Made by a program: the position numbers and the translations under genes
The notes under the pieces: model-generated
Told to the model about the DNA's origin: nothing
The model's database searches: none
What the model saw: the letters and a program-made list of their open reading frames with translations, nothing else
In this document: in pieces, positions 35,601-46,400 of the stretch
Numbering within the stretch: the first letter of the stretch is position 1
Layout of the letters: every line of letters starts with the position of its first letter
DNA from: Desmonostoc vinosum HA7617-LM4
GTDB lineage: Bacteria; Cyanobacteriota; Cyanobacteriia; Cyanobacteriales; Nostocaceae
Direction: 5' to 3'
Assembly: GCA_019359515.1 (NCBI GenBank)
Contig: JAHHHC010000006.1
Span: 1 to 64,000, forward strand
DNA: 64,000 bases

Positions 35601-35856
35601 GCCGCTGTTGAGCAAAAGACAAAGGCAGGTTATTGTTCCGTGGCACTCTTTGAATGGGCAACTGATGAGCAGCTTTAAGCTGCTTTGCCTGCTGCAAAAA
35701 CAGCATAATTTCTGTTTTACGTCCGGCTATTTCCTGGCGCAGCGTTGGAGTTAACACCCCTTCCGGTGCATGACAGCGCAGGCGATCGCCATCAGCCTCC
35801 AGGTTAATACTCAAGTCACTCAAGTGACATACAAATTCAACAATGCTGTTAGTCAT
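29608..35856 (-). CDS. NRPS, C-A-T-E-C; Tyr/Phe-type A domain, terminal condensation domain
   Basis: 2082 aa from the ATG at 35856, two bases past the previous stop and preceded by GGAG. Order: TubC-like docking region (1-55); C (about 70-530, HHIIYDG about 225-231); A (about 555-1060, [11 protein letters not shown]); T with LGGDS (Ser about 1111), the GGDS form usual before epimerases; E (about 1162-1610, IHHLAVDGVSW); final C (about 1670-2080, HHAIIDG). The by-eye code is D-A-S-T-I-A-A-V-C-K, one change from a published Tyr code and close to Phe codes. The E domain predicts a D-residue. There is no thioesterase or reductase, so the last C domain must release or pass on the chain. About 30 extra residues between A6 and A7, and about 16 in the first C domain, come from inserted repeat DNA. 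Confidence 0.95.
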   Translation of the reverse strand: MTNSIVEFVCHLSDLSINLEADGDRLRCHAPEGVLTPTLRQEIAGRKTEIMLFLQQAKQLKAAHQLPIQRVPRNNNLPLSFAQQRLWFLHQLSPESHSYNMLAALRLEGLLNIVALEQSLNELIRRHEVLRTTFLTVDGKPVQVIAPPSFKEQGEKNIFMHGDEIGFTLPVYNLQGLSAEEQTDQIRQIAKSLASQSCDLAVGPLVQFTLLQLSNQECVLLLKMHHIIYDGWSLNIFNRELSQLYVAFTQGLPNPLPELPIQYADFAVWQRQWLTGEVLERQLNYWQQQLAGVPLVLELPGDRPRPPVQSFRGGVECFQLDRNLTQRLKQLSQESDTTLFMTLLAAFLVLISRYSGQSNVVVGSPIANRNSSQVEQLMGFFANTLALRGDLSGNPTFAEFLAQVRQTTLSAYAHQDLPFEMLVEKLQPERDLSRNPLVQVMFALQNAPQASWNLPGLTIHDLPLPLDETVRFDLEVNCQEVMGVLEGIWSYSTDLFDATTITRIAQHFQTLLQAIVANPKARISEFPLLTPAEQQQLLVEWNNTTKAYPQYQCIHQLFESQAQRTPDAIAVIFAGQKLTYRQLNEQANQLAHYLQSLGVTAEVMVGLCVERSLEMVVGLLGILKAGGVYVPIDPAYPKERIAHILSDSHLPILLTQQKLVTSLPNHQGQVVCLDTIGVEISAASEFLPTNSLTPENLAYVIYTSGSTGKPKGVAIAHRGLCNLATAQIRLFGVQQDSCVLQFASLSFDASISEIFMAICAGAKLYLGSPEELQPGPALLGLLQQQRITHVTLVPSALAALPVDELPALQTLIVAGEACPANLVDKWSGGRRFFNAYGPTESTVCATVAQCQQGKQAPPIGRPIDNTQIYILDSDLQPVPIGVPGELYIAGVGLARGYLNRPDLTNEKFIPNPFQRSRGAALRLRSVTGSRGRIENQFANCELLYKTGDLARYLPDGNIEYLGRIDNQVKIRGFRIELGEVEAVLSQHPAVRETVVVVQEDIPERKYLAAYIVFNQNLATTNSELRGFLKEKLPNYMIPGVFVILDALPLTPNGKVDRRSLSTPQTAHQELTATKVAPRTWIEKTLAQIWCEVLHRELVSIHDNFFELGGDSIVSIQIISKANQAGLQLNPKQIFEHQTIAELASVARAAVTVQAEQGQVTGLLPLTPIQHWFFTQNLPAFHHFNQAFLLEVPQVFDPILLSQVVQQLLVHHDALRLRFVQSGEYWQQVNTESDDIIPFSQIDLSTIPDAGQKATIETAAAELQASFNLSSGPLVQVAFFALGNDKPSRLLIVIHHLAVDGVSWRILLEDLFSGYQQLSHGKEIQFSPKTTSFKDWALRLREYAQSNTLKSELAYWEAQLPQQVLSIPVDYACETNTVASARTVSVSLNIEETRALLQEVPKAYQTQINDVLLTVLVQVLGKWSGDNSLLLDLEGHGREDIFDDVDLSRTVGWFTTIFPVLLTLKATDNLGDSLRSIKEQLRTVPNRGIGYGLLRYLSRDAEITSKLLALAKAEVSFNYLGQFDWGMREASIFKIAPESIGSGHSLLGYRSYLLAINSIVLEGQLQVDWTYSENVHQLATIESLAQDFVEALRSLIAHCLTVVPENYTFDESNNQVIDDLAQQLNTYQSEENKLPLPLHLLELPEEISEFLPEDTESVYPLAKMQEFMLHHYSNTRQKTGVYHCQQSYDFEDNTLSLNAFQKALELLVQKHPTFRTVFIILSGKPVAQVVKNSLNFSITQEDISHIKSNEQESYIDTVMKWDQQNLFQILNPNQPLFRFWIFQKAENRFEFLMSIHHAIIDGWSNIEFINELYELYSALKKGEEITIATSDIVYKEFVALEKEIIESKNAVNFWKHQLKNHIYRPLNPLTTPVEEIEAVTEKYDFSSEIVANLRQLCGRLRVSPKAIFLSTYLDIIKTEIQENTVTVGIVSNGRTERLSEPFRTLGLFWNMVPFSQPTIEDKSLQIKNVHQSLINMEPYVRYPLLQILSDQEKTELFFATFNFVQFRNSKNILAHAGLNVNGIKSHDQFNFPLNYTVSMDFSVGNISIAVKYDKMYFSYKDICSMLNKYIELLKHTLHPEADV
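33036..33120. repeat. interspersed repeat inserted in frame in an NRPS A domain
   Basis: The stretch contains CTCCCCCTGCTCCCGGTCACTGAGCGTAGTCGAAG-type repeat sequence. It encodes about 28 extra residues (RSRGAALRLRSVTGSRGR and onward) between the NPF and LLYKTGDL motifs. The sister A domains here have only 3-8 residues at this place. Confidence 0.8.
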
Positions 35857-35858
35857 TA

Positions 35859-38800
35859 TCAAAACTCCACTAACTCGCCACTCATTTGTGTAACTAGTAA
35901 ATCTTCTTTTGCTGCCCAATCCACTGCCTGGACATAAGATGCTATTCCAGCAACTGTGGAAGACTCAAACATCATCTGTACAGATAAATCAAGTCCAAAA
36001 GCTGAGTTGATTCGTGATACCACTTGAGTAGCGAGCAGGGAATGCCCCCCAAGTTCAAAGAAGTTGTCCTTAACACCAATGCGTTCAACTCCCAGAACTT
36101 CACTCCAGATTTGAGCGATTTGAGCTTCAATTGGTGTGCGAGGTGAAACAAAGCCAGTAGAAAGATTTCTATTAGCTGTATCAGGTGAAGGCAGAGCGCG
36201 ACGATCAACTTTACCATTGGGTGTCAACGGCAGAGCCTTGAGGAGAACAAAAGCACTTGGCACCATGTAATTGGGTAGCTTTTGTTGAATCAAGGAACGC
36301 ACCAAGGGCACTAGCTTCTGAACTAACTTGGCATGTAGGGGATTGTTAGTGTAGTCAGTCCAGGGTGAGTGAGTGACGGTTTGAATATCCCAGAACGCTA
36401 ATACCTTGTGTACCTCAGATGTTTGCATCAAACCGTTGCGGCAGAACACCAGATCATAGGAACCATCCTGGCTACTCTCCCACCAACTGGTGTGGACAGT
36501 GTAGCCGAATTGCTGCCCGAGTTGGTAAAACTCTTCGGGATTAATCCCAACAGTTGGCTGTTGTGCGAGCAGTTGCCGCAGTTGCCCCACCGTTTCCACA
36601 ACTGGGGGATTTTCCAACCATTGCCAAACCTGTAATGCTTGCTGCACCCGTTGATTCGGTACACCCCTAATTGCCAACACCTGGGGTTGTTGTTGCAGTT
36701 GATTTGAAATCTGTGTCAATGAAAGCTTGTCTAGTTGCCAATTTAACCAAGGAACTATCCTTGAAGCGACATCACCACCCACATGCAGGGTGACATCATA
36801 ACGAAATTGGGTTAGCTCATTTTGAGCATAACCACGTTTGGGCACAATCTCCACCCCAGTAATTTGAGGCAAACGTTGCTGGAGAGCGATGAAAAACCTG
36901 GGGTCGATGACTAATTCCTCTTCAGCAGCGACGCTTTGGTGTACCATTCGCTGCCATTGCTCAATATTTGTAGACTCAGCAGTTTGAGACAACTGCACTG
37001 CGGCATGGAATGGTTCTAACAGAGGCAAGCTGCGAACATCTCCCACAAATAAAGTACCCACAGTACCAATTGCTGCCACTGCTCCCTCTAGTACCTGCAA
37101 CAAGTACTCCACACTGGGGAAATATTGCACTACTGAGTTGACAACTACAGTATCGAACTCTCTAGCAGGAATATCTGCAAAGTTATCCGCCATTGTGTGC
37201 AGTAGCCGCACATTGTTTAAAGCCAATGTTTGACATACCTGCTCAACATGCTCTAAGGCAGCAATAGAATAATCACATCCCCAATACTCAATGCAGTTGG
37301 GAGCAATGCGAGATAATAATAACCCCGTGCCACAACCAATTTCTAAGACTCGTTGCGGTGAAGCAGACAGAATTCGGCTGACTGTATTCTCAACCCATTC
37401 GTGCATTTCACCTGCTGGGATTGGTTGCTTGGTGTAGCTACTGTTCCAACCAGTAATATTGAATGTTACGTCATCTGAGGATGCTTGAGATTGACCGTAT
37501 GCTTGCTCATAGAGCATTTGCCAGTCACTAACGTACTCAGTTTGCCATTGAACCAACTGCTGGGGTAATACTTTGTTTTTGAGAGCGGGTACTAAGTAAG
37601 CTACCAGTTGTTTGTCACCAGTGTGATCAACTCTTGCGACAACGACACTTTCCTGTACCAAGGGATGTTGACTCAGTACTGCTTCAATTTCACTCAATTC
37701 GATGCGGAAGCCGCGAATCTTAACTTGATTGTCGATACGTCCCAGGTATTCGATATTACCATCGCTTAAATAACATGCTAAATCCCCGGTTTTGTAGAGG
37801 CGACCACAACCAAAGGGGTGAGGAATGAATTTTTCTTGAGTTAGTTCCAGACGGTTGAGATAGCCTCTTGCCAATCCCACACCACCGATGTGCAACTCTC
37901 CCGGCACACCTACAGGCACTGGTTGTAAATGCTTATCTAAGATATAAATTTGCGTGTTGGCAATAGGACGACCAATGGTTACTTTCTCGTCTTGTGAAAT
38001 GCATTTTGCGATTGTGGCGCAGACGGAGGCTTCTGTTGGGCCGTAGGCGTTGAAGAAGTTTCTCTCAGCAGACCATTTCTTTATCAGTTCAATAGAACAA
38101 GCTTCACCAGCGACAATGATTGTTTGCAGCACTCTTGGTTCTGCCAAATGAAGGACTGCCAGTGCTGATGGTGGTAGGGTGATATGGGTAATGTCATCGG
38201 AGCGTAATCGCTCAATTAACGGCACACCTGGCATGATTGAGTTTTTTGTTCCCAGGTATAGTCTTGCCCCTGCTCCCAAACTCATCAAGATTTCTGATAT
38301 GCAGGCATCAAAACTCAAGGAAGCAAACTGGAGAACGCGACTGGAGGAATCTACACCAAAAGTTTGAATTTGAGCTTGAGCGAGGTTGCACAATCCTTGA
38401 TGTTCAACCATCACCCCCTTGGGCTTACCTGTAGAACCACTGGTGTAAATCACATTTGCCAGATGAGAAGCTCTAACTCCACTAGTTGGGTTATGTTGGT
38501 TGTTTTGGTCGATTTGTGACCAAACTTCATCTAAAAAGATTCTTTGTGCTTGATTTGGCGGTAGTTTATCAACTAAGTGCTGTTGGGTGAGCAGCAGTGA
38601 GATATCCGTGTCTTCTAGCATCCAGCTGAGGCGCTCAGTGGGATACTCACTGTCAAGGGGCACGTAAGCACCACCTGCTTTGAGAATTGCCAATAGTCCT
38701 ATGAGCATCTCCAAGGAGCGCTCTACACACAAGCCTACTAGTACATCGGCTCCTACACCCAATGACTGCAAGTAATGCGCCAACTGGTTAGCACGACAAT

Positions 38801-40490
38801 TCAATTGGTGGTAGGTGAGTTGTTCGTTTTTGAACACAACTGCCACTGCATCTGGGGTACGCGCTACCTGCTCCTCAAACAACTGATGAATACACTTGTC
38901 TTGTGGATAATCTGCTTGAGTATCGTTCCACTCTATCAACATTTGATGGCGTTCTTGCTGGCTGAGTAACGGCAGTAACGTTACTGGTTGTTGTGGGTTT
39001 GCAACAATTGCTTCTAACAAATTCACAAAATGTTTCATCAGCCGGACAATAGTTGCCGCATCAAATAAATCGCTGTTGTAGCAGCAAAAACCTTCAAGAC
39101 CTGGCGCTACTTCCCACAAGTGGACTTCTAGGTCAACTCGAACTGTGTTTAGTTCCCAAGGCATATCCTCAACCTTTAAACCAGGTAGATCCCAAGAGGA
39201 AGAGGGAGCATTTTGCAGGGCAAACACTACCTGCACCAATGGGTTACGATCTAGGTTCCGCTCCAATTGCAACTGCTCAACTAACATCTCGAAGGGCAAA
39301 TCCTGATGGTCATAGGCATCTTGAGTCACCCGTCGCACCTGCTTTAATAAGTCTGCAAAACTCAGTTGTTGGGATAAATTAAATCTCAGTGCCAAAGTAT
39401 TGACAAAAAAGCCGATTAACCCTTCTATCTCTTTGCGGTTGCGATTCGCTATTGGCGAGCCAACAACCAGATCCGTTTGTCGGCTGTAGCGAGACATTAA
39501 CACCACAAAACCCGTCAGCAGCGTCATAAATAGAGTGCTTCCTGACTCTTGGCTGAGTTGTCTCAGCAGAGAAGTTAGCTTGCTGTCTAGTTGAAGTCGC
39601 TCAACTCCACCTCGAAAAGTCTGTATCGCTGGGCGAGGGCGGTCTGTGGGGAGTTCTAGTAAAGGTGGCGCTCCCGCTAATTGTTGCTTCCAGTAGTCTA
39701 GTTGGGCTGCTAACACATGCCCACTCAACCACTGCCTCTGCCAAACCGCAAAGTCCGCATACTGAATGGGTAATTGGGGTAAGTGTGGTTGCTCTCCCAT
39801 ACACAAGGCTGCATACAGCATGGACAATTCGCGGATGAAGACCCCTACTGACCAGCCATCAGAGGTGATGTGGTGCATGTTTATTAGCAGCACATGCTTT
39901 TGTGGGTGTAACTTGAATAAACTTACCCGCAGTAAGGGACTTTGAGATAGGTCAAAGGGTGTTTGTGCTTCTAGGCGAGCTAACCTTTCGGTTTCTGCTT
40001 CTGGTTGATTGACTTGTTGCAAGTCCACTATTGGTAAATCCAAGGTGGGGTTTGGGTCAATTACTTGTACTGGAATACCATCGACCTCTTGGAAACTTGT
40101 ACGCAGGGCTTCGTGGCGCTGTAAGATTTCCCCTACTGCTTGTTTGAGGGCATCTACATTTAGAGAACCACTCAATTCAAACGCTCCTGTCATATTGTAA
40201 GTGGCGCTTACACCTTCCAATTGGTAAAGAAACCAGAGTCGTTGTTGGGCAAATGATAACGGGAGATCTATATTTCGGGAAACTGGAACAATTGGCTTGG
40301 CAGCAGAATCAGCATCTGGATTAACCTGTTCGAGAAAAGTAATAATTTCTGCTTTGCGATTTTGCAGTTCGGTACGAATATCTGATGTTACTATTCCTTG
40401 AGGAGCATTACAGCGGAGGCGATCGCCTTCTACCCAAAGCTTAATATCAAGATTTGCTAGATCAAACAAAAACGTTTCAATTGTTTTCAT
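35859..40490 (-). CDS. NRPS, C-A-NMT-T; Tyr/Phe-type A domain with N-methyltransferase
   Basis: 1543 aa. Order: TubC-type docking region (1-55); C (about 75-505, HHITSDG 206-212); A (about 535-970, [11 protein letters not shown] 682-692); an N-methyltransferase inserted in the A domain (about 985-1385) with SAM motif VLEIGCGTG (1048-1056) and the upstream GWNSSYTKQPIP; the A-domain end NGKVDRRAL; T with LGGHS. The specificity residues read D-A-S-T-I-A-A-V-C-K, identical by eye to those of the next protein, so Tyr (or Phe), here N-methylated. Its ATG overlaps the PKS stop by four bases, and the next NRPS starts two bases after its stop, so the three megasynthases are translationally coupled. 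Confidence 0.95.
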   Translation of the reverse strand: MKTIETFLFDLANLDIKLWVEGDRLRCNAPQGIVTSDIRTELQNRKAEIITFLEQVNPDADSAAKPIVPVSRNIDLPLSFAQQRLWFLYQLEGVSATYNMTGAFELSGSLNVDALKQAVGEILQRHEALRTSFQEVDGIPVQVIDPNPTLDLPIVDLQQVNQPEAETERLARLEAQTPFDLSQSPLLRVSLFKLHPQKHVLLINMHHITSDGWSVGVFIRELSMLYAALCMGEQPHLPQLPIQYADFAVWQRQWLSGHVLAAQLDYWKQQLAGAPPLLELPTDRPRPAIQTFRGGVERLQLDSKLTSLLRQLSQESGSTLFMTLLTGFVVLMSRYSRQTDLVVGSPIANRNRKEIEGLIGFFVNTLALRFNLSQQLSFADLLKQVRRVTQDAYDHQDLPFEMLVEQLQLERNLDRNPLVQVVFALQNAPSSSWDLPGLKVEDMPWELNTVRVDLEVHLWEVAPGLEGFCCYNSDLFDAATIVRLMKHFVNLLEAIVANPQQPVTLLPLLSQQERHQMLIEWNDTQADYPQDKCIHQLFEEQVARTPDAVAVVFKNEQLTYHQLNCRANQLAHYLQSLGVGADVLVGLCVERSLEMLIGLLAILKAGGAYVPLDSEYPTERLSWMLEDTDISLLLTQQHLVDKLPPNQAQRIFLDEVWSQIDQNNQHNPTSGVRASHLANVIYTSGSTGKPKGVMVEHQGLCNLAQAQIQTFGVDSSSRVLQFASLSFDACISEILMSLGAGARLYLGTKNSIMPGVPLIERLRSDDITHITLPPSALAVLHLAEPRVLQTIIVAGEACSIELIKKWSAERNFFNAYGPTEASVCATIAKCISQDEKVTIGRPIANTQIYILDKHLQPVPVGVPGELHIGGVGLARGYLNRLELTQEKFIPHPFGCGRLYKTGDLACYLSDGNIEYLGRIDNQVKIRGFRIELSEIEAVLSQHPLVQESVVVARVDHTGDKQLVAYLVPALKNKVLPQQLVQWQTEYVSDWQMLYEQAYGQSQASSDDVTFNITGWNSSYTKQPIPAGEMHEWVENTVSRILSASPQRVLEIGCGTGLLLSRIAPNCIEYWGCDYSIAALEHVEQVCQTLALNNVRLLHTMADNFADIPAREFDTVVVNSVVQYFPSVEYLLQVLEGAVAAIGTVGTLFVGDVRSLPLLEPFHAAVQLSQTAESTNIEQWQRMVHQSVAAEEELVIDPRFFIALQQRLPQITGVEIVPKRGYAQNELTQFRYDVTLHVGGDVASRIVPWLNWQLDKLSLTQISNQLQQQPQVLAIRGVPNQRVQQALQVWQWLENPPVVETVGQLRQLLAQQPTVGINPEEFYQLGQQFGYTVHTSWWESSQDGSYDLVFCRNGLMQTSEVHKVLAFWDIQTVTHSPWTDYTNNPLHAKLVQKLVPLVRSLIQQKLPNYMVPSAFVLLKALPLTPNGKVDRRALPSPDTANRNLSTGFVSPRTPIEAQIAQIWSEVLGVERIGVKDNFFELGGHSLLATQVVSRINSAFGLDLSVQMMFESSTVAGIASYVQAVDWAAKEDLLVTQMSGELVEF

Positions 40491-43400
40491 AATTCTATTT
40501 CCTCTCGGTTATCTAATGAGTCACTAACAGAGGCTTGTAGCTTTTGCATTGTTGAGCGAATCTCTTCTAAACCAAGAGCCAAGTCAGCTACTGTAGGTTG
40601 TTCTAGCAGTCGGCGCAGGGGAAACTCTAGAGATAATGTTTCTCGCAACCGAGAAATGATTTGAGTGGCTTTGAGGGAATTGCCACCTATTTCAAAGAAG
40701 TTGTCATAAATGCCGACTCGTTCAACTCGCAGAACTTGTGTAAAAATATCTGCGATCGCTTTCTCAGTGGAATTACGTGGTGCAACATAACTGATCGAAC
40801 GGCTAAGTTCTGGGTTTGGTGATGGTAAGGCGCGGCGGTCTATCTTGCCGTTAGGAGTTAATGGCAACGTTTCCAAGATCACAAAAGCATTTGGGATCAT
40901 GTAAAGAGGCAGTTTACTCAAGAGGAACTGACGCAATTTGCTAATCGTGAGTGTTAAATGTTGATGTGGCACTACATAAGCGATTAAGCACTTATCATCT
41001 GGATTATCTTCGCGGGCGATGACACAAGATGCTTGCACATCAGGATATTGGCTCAGTATTGCTTCAACCTCGCCTAACTCAATGCGAAAGCCCCGAATTT
41101 TAACTTGATTATCGACACGTCCAAGGTATTCGATATTACTATCATTCAAGTAGCGTGCTAAATCCCCAGTTTTATAAAGCCGGGAATGTGGATTAGTACT
41201 AAAAGGATTGGAGATAAATTTTTCTTGTGTCAATTCCAGACGGTTGAGGTAGCCTCTCGCCAACCCCAAACCACCGATGTGTAACTCTCCTGGCACACCC
41301 ACAGGCACTGGTTGTAAATACTTATCTAAGATATAAATTTGCGTGTTGACGAGTGGTCGCCCAATTGGAGGCAGTAGTGGCCAAGTGTCTATTGAATTAG
41401 TCAGAGTAAAAGTGGTGACTACATGGCTCTCCGATGGCCCATAATGATTGTGCAAAGTACAATCAGTTAGTTTGCTTAACCATTGAAAAATGGCTGGAGT
41501 AATTCGCAACTGTTCGCCAGCAGTAATGATTTCTCGTAGATGACTAGTAACTAATCCGCTACTAATAGCTACTTCAGCTAGCTGTTGTAAAGCAACAAAG
41601 GGAACAAACAGTCTCTCAACAGCTTTTTCTTCGATAAAACCTAACAAAGCCAAAGTATCGCGGCGCAATTCCTCCCCAATCAACAACAACGTACCTCCAG
41701 AACACCAGGTAAAGAATATTTCTTGGAAGGAAACATCAAAGCTGACAGGAGCATATTGCAGAGTTTTAGCATCATTACAAGTTGTCATATTTTGCAGTTG
41801 CCACAGTATCAGATTGCAAAGAGCAAGCTGATTCATCGCTACACCTTTAGGCTTTCCGGTAGAACCAGAGGTATAAATTACGTAAGCCAAGTTGGTTGCT
41901 TGCACACCTGTGGTAGGATTGTCCTGACTCAACTGGAAAATCTGTTGAGCGTCAGTATCCAAACAGACAAAGTTTGCTTGATACTTGGGTAGTTTGCTGA
42001 GGAGTCGCTGTTGGGTTAGCAGCACCGAAACTTGAGCATCTTCGAGCATGAAACTCAAACGATCTTGGGGATATTCTGGGTCAAGTGGTACATAAGCACC
42101 ACCGGCCTTGAGAATGCCAAGTAAACCTATCACCATTAAGAGCGATCGCTCCACACAAATACCTACCAGTACCTCTGGCCCCACCCCAAGTGTTTGAAGA
42201 TAATGGGCGAGTTGATTCGCTTGCGTGTTTAACTGAGTATAGGTAAGTTGTTGCTCCCCAAATACTACCGCTGTGGCGTTAGGTGTTTGTTCTACTTGCG
42301 CTTCAAACAACTGATGGATACATTTATCTTGGGGATAATCCGCCTGAGTATCGTTCCACTCAACTAATAACTGATGTCGTTGCTCAGCAGTCAACAGAGG
42401 TAATTCCCTCAGAAGTTGTTTTGACTCAGTGACAATTGCTTGCAGCAAAGTTTGGAAATGACTCAGCCAGCGCTCAATGGTGTCTGCATTGAATAAGCCG
42501 ATATTATAATCACATTCCACTAATAGCTCACCCGCTAGTTCTGTCACATTTAAATGGAGATCCCGATCCTTAAATTTAACGGCTTGAGGGAATAAGCTAG
42601 TCTCCAGTTGAGACATCTGTGGCAGAGTAATAGATGGCTCTAAATTAAAGCTCACGTCAACCAAGGGAGAGCGACTGATGTCCCTTTGGAGATTCAGTTG
42701 ATTGAGCAATTGAGCGAAGGGGTAATCTTGGTGTTCGTAAGCTTCTAATAAAACACCCCGCATCTGTTTGAGATATTCTACAAACGTAGGATTACCCGTT
42801 AACTGACTGCGTATTGGCAAGAAATGGGAACAGTAACCAACTATAGCTTCACTACCTAAAAGCGATCGCCCAGATGTAGGAACCCCCACGATAATATCGT
42901 CCTGTCCCGTCAGTCGATGAATTAACGTCATGCAAACCGATAGCAGTGTCATTAGCAGGGTGCAACCCTGTTCTCGACTAAACAGCTTGAGTTTATTGGT
43001 CACTTGAACATCAAGCTTAATAGTTTCTCGACTGCTGTTATATGTTTGTATGGGTGGGCGAATGCGATCGGTGGGTAATTCTAAAACAGGGAGCGCGGTC
43101 AATTTCTCTAACCAGTAGGATTGGTAAATTTTCATCTCCTGCGTCTGGCAATGCTGATTTTGCCACTCGATGAATTCCCGAAATTGTTTAGGGGGATTGA
43201 GTTGACAAATCGTTCCTTGAGACTCAGCTGAGTAAAAAGCCCCCAATTCCCGGAGCATCACTCCCATCGACCAGCCATCGACTACGATGTGATGACCGCT
43301 CAAAGCCAATAAATGGAGTTCTGGTTCTAATTTGAGCAGATGCACACGCAACAGAGAACCGTTGCTCAAATCAAAGGGTTTTTGGCTTTCTTGGTCTAAC

Positions 43401-46400
43401 CACTGGGCGACTTGAGATAGGCCGCCTTCTACACAACTGAAGTCCAATACAGGACAATCAATTTGAAAGAAAGGTAGGATTTCTTGCACATCCCCCTTGG
43501 GGCTGATTTTTGTTCGCAGTGCTTCGTGGCGGTCAACTAGTTTCTGTATTGCCTTGCCCATTGCCGTTGCGTTCAATGGGCCTCGCAATTGCAGCGTTAC
43601 AGATTCGTGATAGGCAACTGAGCCATCTTCTCCTAGCTGGGCTAATGTCCAGAGTTGCTTTTGGGCTTCAGTTAAGGGAAGTGCGTAGACTTGTTCAACT
43701 TTCAGTTCTTCAGCAACAACCGAATTCACATAGGAGACATTATTCTGCTCTTGCAGCACAGATCCATTTTGTTCCCAAAATTCTTGCGGCTGTTTTTTTT
43801 CTGTCAAACTGCTTGATGTTCCATTAGGAGTTTTCTCAATTGGAAACAACTTGCTTGAACCTGACGGTAAAAAACCACCTTCTCGCAGTTCTTTGACACT
43901 CTCCTTGACTGCCTGGATTACATAATCGATATCTGCATCGGTATATGCTGTAGAAAGAAAACAGTTACGTCCTTCCCAGATATAAACACCTTTGTCAATT
44001 AAATGATAAAAAAATAAATCTAAATTTCCTGAAAAAGCAAAACGAAACAACGAACCAAAATGCACAACGCGGATGGGGACATTTTCTTGTTGAAAGTAAG
44101 AGTTAAGTGTCTGTGCTAACTGCGATGTCCGCTGATTTAACTGCTGCTGAAGTTCGGGGCCTTGTTTTTTAAGATGCTGAAGCACTGCCAACGCCGCAAC
44201 CATCCCTGTGTGATTTTTATTGAAGGTTCCAGCAAAAAATATCTTTTCTGCTTGTGGATAAGAAGCATCTCCATAGTCCCACAAACCACCATCAATACCA
44301 TTCATGTAGATGGCTTTCCCAGCTACCACTCCTATTGGAGTTCCACCGCCAATAATCTTGCCATAAGTGGCGATATCTGCTTCAATGCCAAACCATGCCT
44401 GTGCGCCACCTGGATGTATACGAAAACCCGTAAGAACTTCATCAAAAATCAATGCTGTTCCTGATGCTTTTGTCAATTGCCTCAATTGCTGTAAAAACTC
44501 TTTGGGCTGTAAATCAGGTCGGCGGCTTTGTACAGGCTCAACCAATACAGCGGCTAATTCCTGAGCATGGACTTGCAAAATCTCAATGGATTTTGGATTT
44601 CCATAATCGAGTACTAAAACATTTTCAACAAAATTCTGAGATACTCCTGAAGCTAAAGGTACAGCTTTAATCTCACCCTTTGCTGCTGTGGCTAAGATTC
44701 CATCAAACTGACCGTGATAGGAACCAGCAAATAAAGCAATTTTAGTACGACCTGTAGCTGAGCGTGCCAGACGTAGCGCTGTCATCACTGCTTCTGTACC
44801 TGAATTACAGAAAGTCACTCGTTCCATACCCGTCAGTTCGCAGATTAACTGGGCAACTTCTCCAGCTAATTTGGACTGTGGGCCAATTTTTAGACCTTTT
44901 TGATAGTGCTTTTCGAGAGCTTCTGTTACAAACTGTGGCTCATGACCAAAAAGAAGTACCCCAAACCCCATAGTTAGATCTACATACTCATTACCATCCA
45001 CGTCCCACAATCTGGAACCTTGTGCTTGCTCTCCCGCAATAGGATAAAGTATCTCTTTAGTAGAGAGACGGAACCCGGCTGTAGCTCTGCTATCGGCTAG
45101 TACTGGACGATAGCTTTGTGCAAGCTGTTTTGATTTTTGATGGCGCTGATTATACCGGGCGCTTAGTACTTCTATATGGCGCTTTTGTTGGAGGTCAATT
45201 TCCCTTTCTGGAATCTGTCTAACTGGCAAGGGAGGAAGCGGTGAAGATGGCTGACGGTACGTTTGCTCTGGTTCTGTGCTGGGAGTAATTTGATTGTGTT
45301 GCTCTTTTTGGGGCGAATAAACAGTAGGGGTTACAGGTTGAGCAGATGGCAACTGCCTATTTTGAGATGGCGATAAACTTTTTGCAGACAAACTGTTGCC
45401 GTGCAAAACCTCTAATTGCTGAGACATGACTTGGAGCTGCTGCGTCATAATTCGTTCCAAGGTAGTCTCAGGAGCGGCTGTTCCTCTGTGTGCAAAATCC
45501 TGTGTACTATGAAAACTCGATTCAGGAATTGATTGTGTAGAGGTTGGTTGCTCTAGCTGTTGTGGTTGTACTTTGAAATTAGGTTGGAGCGAATCTAACT
45601 CAACCGATTGTGGAGATAAATTTTGGTCTATATACGTGGCTAATGTATCAATAGTCGTCAACTCTTCAAATAACTGACGAATTGCAACTTTGATCTTATA
45701 GGTGTTTTCAATGCGGCGCACTGCATCGACGAGAATAATCGAATCCGCACCCATTTCTAAAAAGGGAGCATGAATGTTAACATCTGCTGGCGAGACTTGC
45801 AGCAAATTCCCAACTAAAGTTTGCAGTGTGGCTAAAATTTCTTCTCGTCTGTTGGGTGTGAGAGTAGCATCTAGCTTTGAGTTCAGTTTGTTACTATTTA
45901 CAGCTAAGTTTTTTCCATTCATAGTTTGTTCTACTTGTTGAATCCAATAGCGCTGTCTTTGAAACGGATAGGTTGGTAGTGCGACTTTCTGGCGCGGATA
46001 GTCTCGCTCAAACCCCAACCAATCAATCTTGGCTCCTTGAACATATAACTCACCCAAACTAGAGAGCATTTGTTGCCATTCCGGTATTCCAGAACGCAAA
46101 GAAGGCAACCACAAACCCTCGCTGTCTGGCAAACACTGACGCCCCATACCCAACAAAGTTGGCTTGGGCCCAATCTCTAAAAAGACTTGATACCCAAGAG
46201 TACGCAATGTCTGCATACTGTCAGCAAACCGCACTGGTTGTATCACATGATTTACCCAGTATTCTGCTGTGGCAATCTGCTCATCAACTTTTTGTCCGGT
46301 AACATTGGATACTAATAAAATGCGTGGTTGTTTATAAGTAACTTGACGAGCTACTGCCGCAAATTTCGCCAACATCGGCGTCATCAAAGGAGAATGAAAG

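Noticed and set aside
29608-40490. Microginin biosynthesis as the identity of the cluster
   Set aside because: FAAL, ACP and PKS-AMT match the scheme, but the alpha-hydroxylating monooxygenase and the terminal thioesterase are missing and an E plus terminal C are present, so I do not assign that name.
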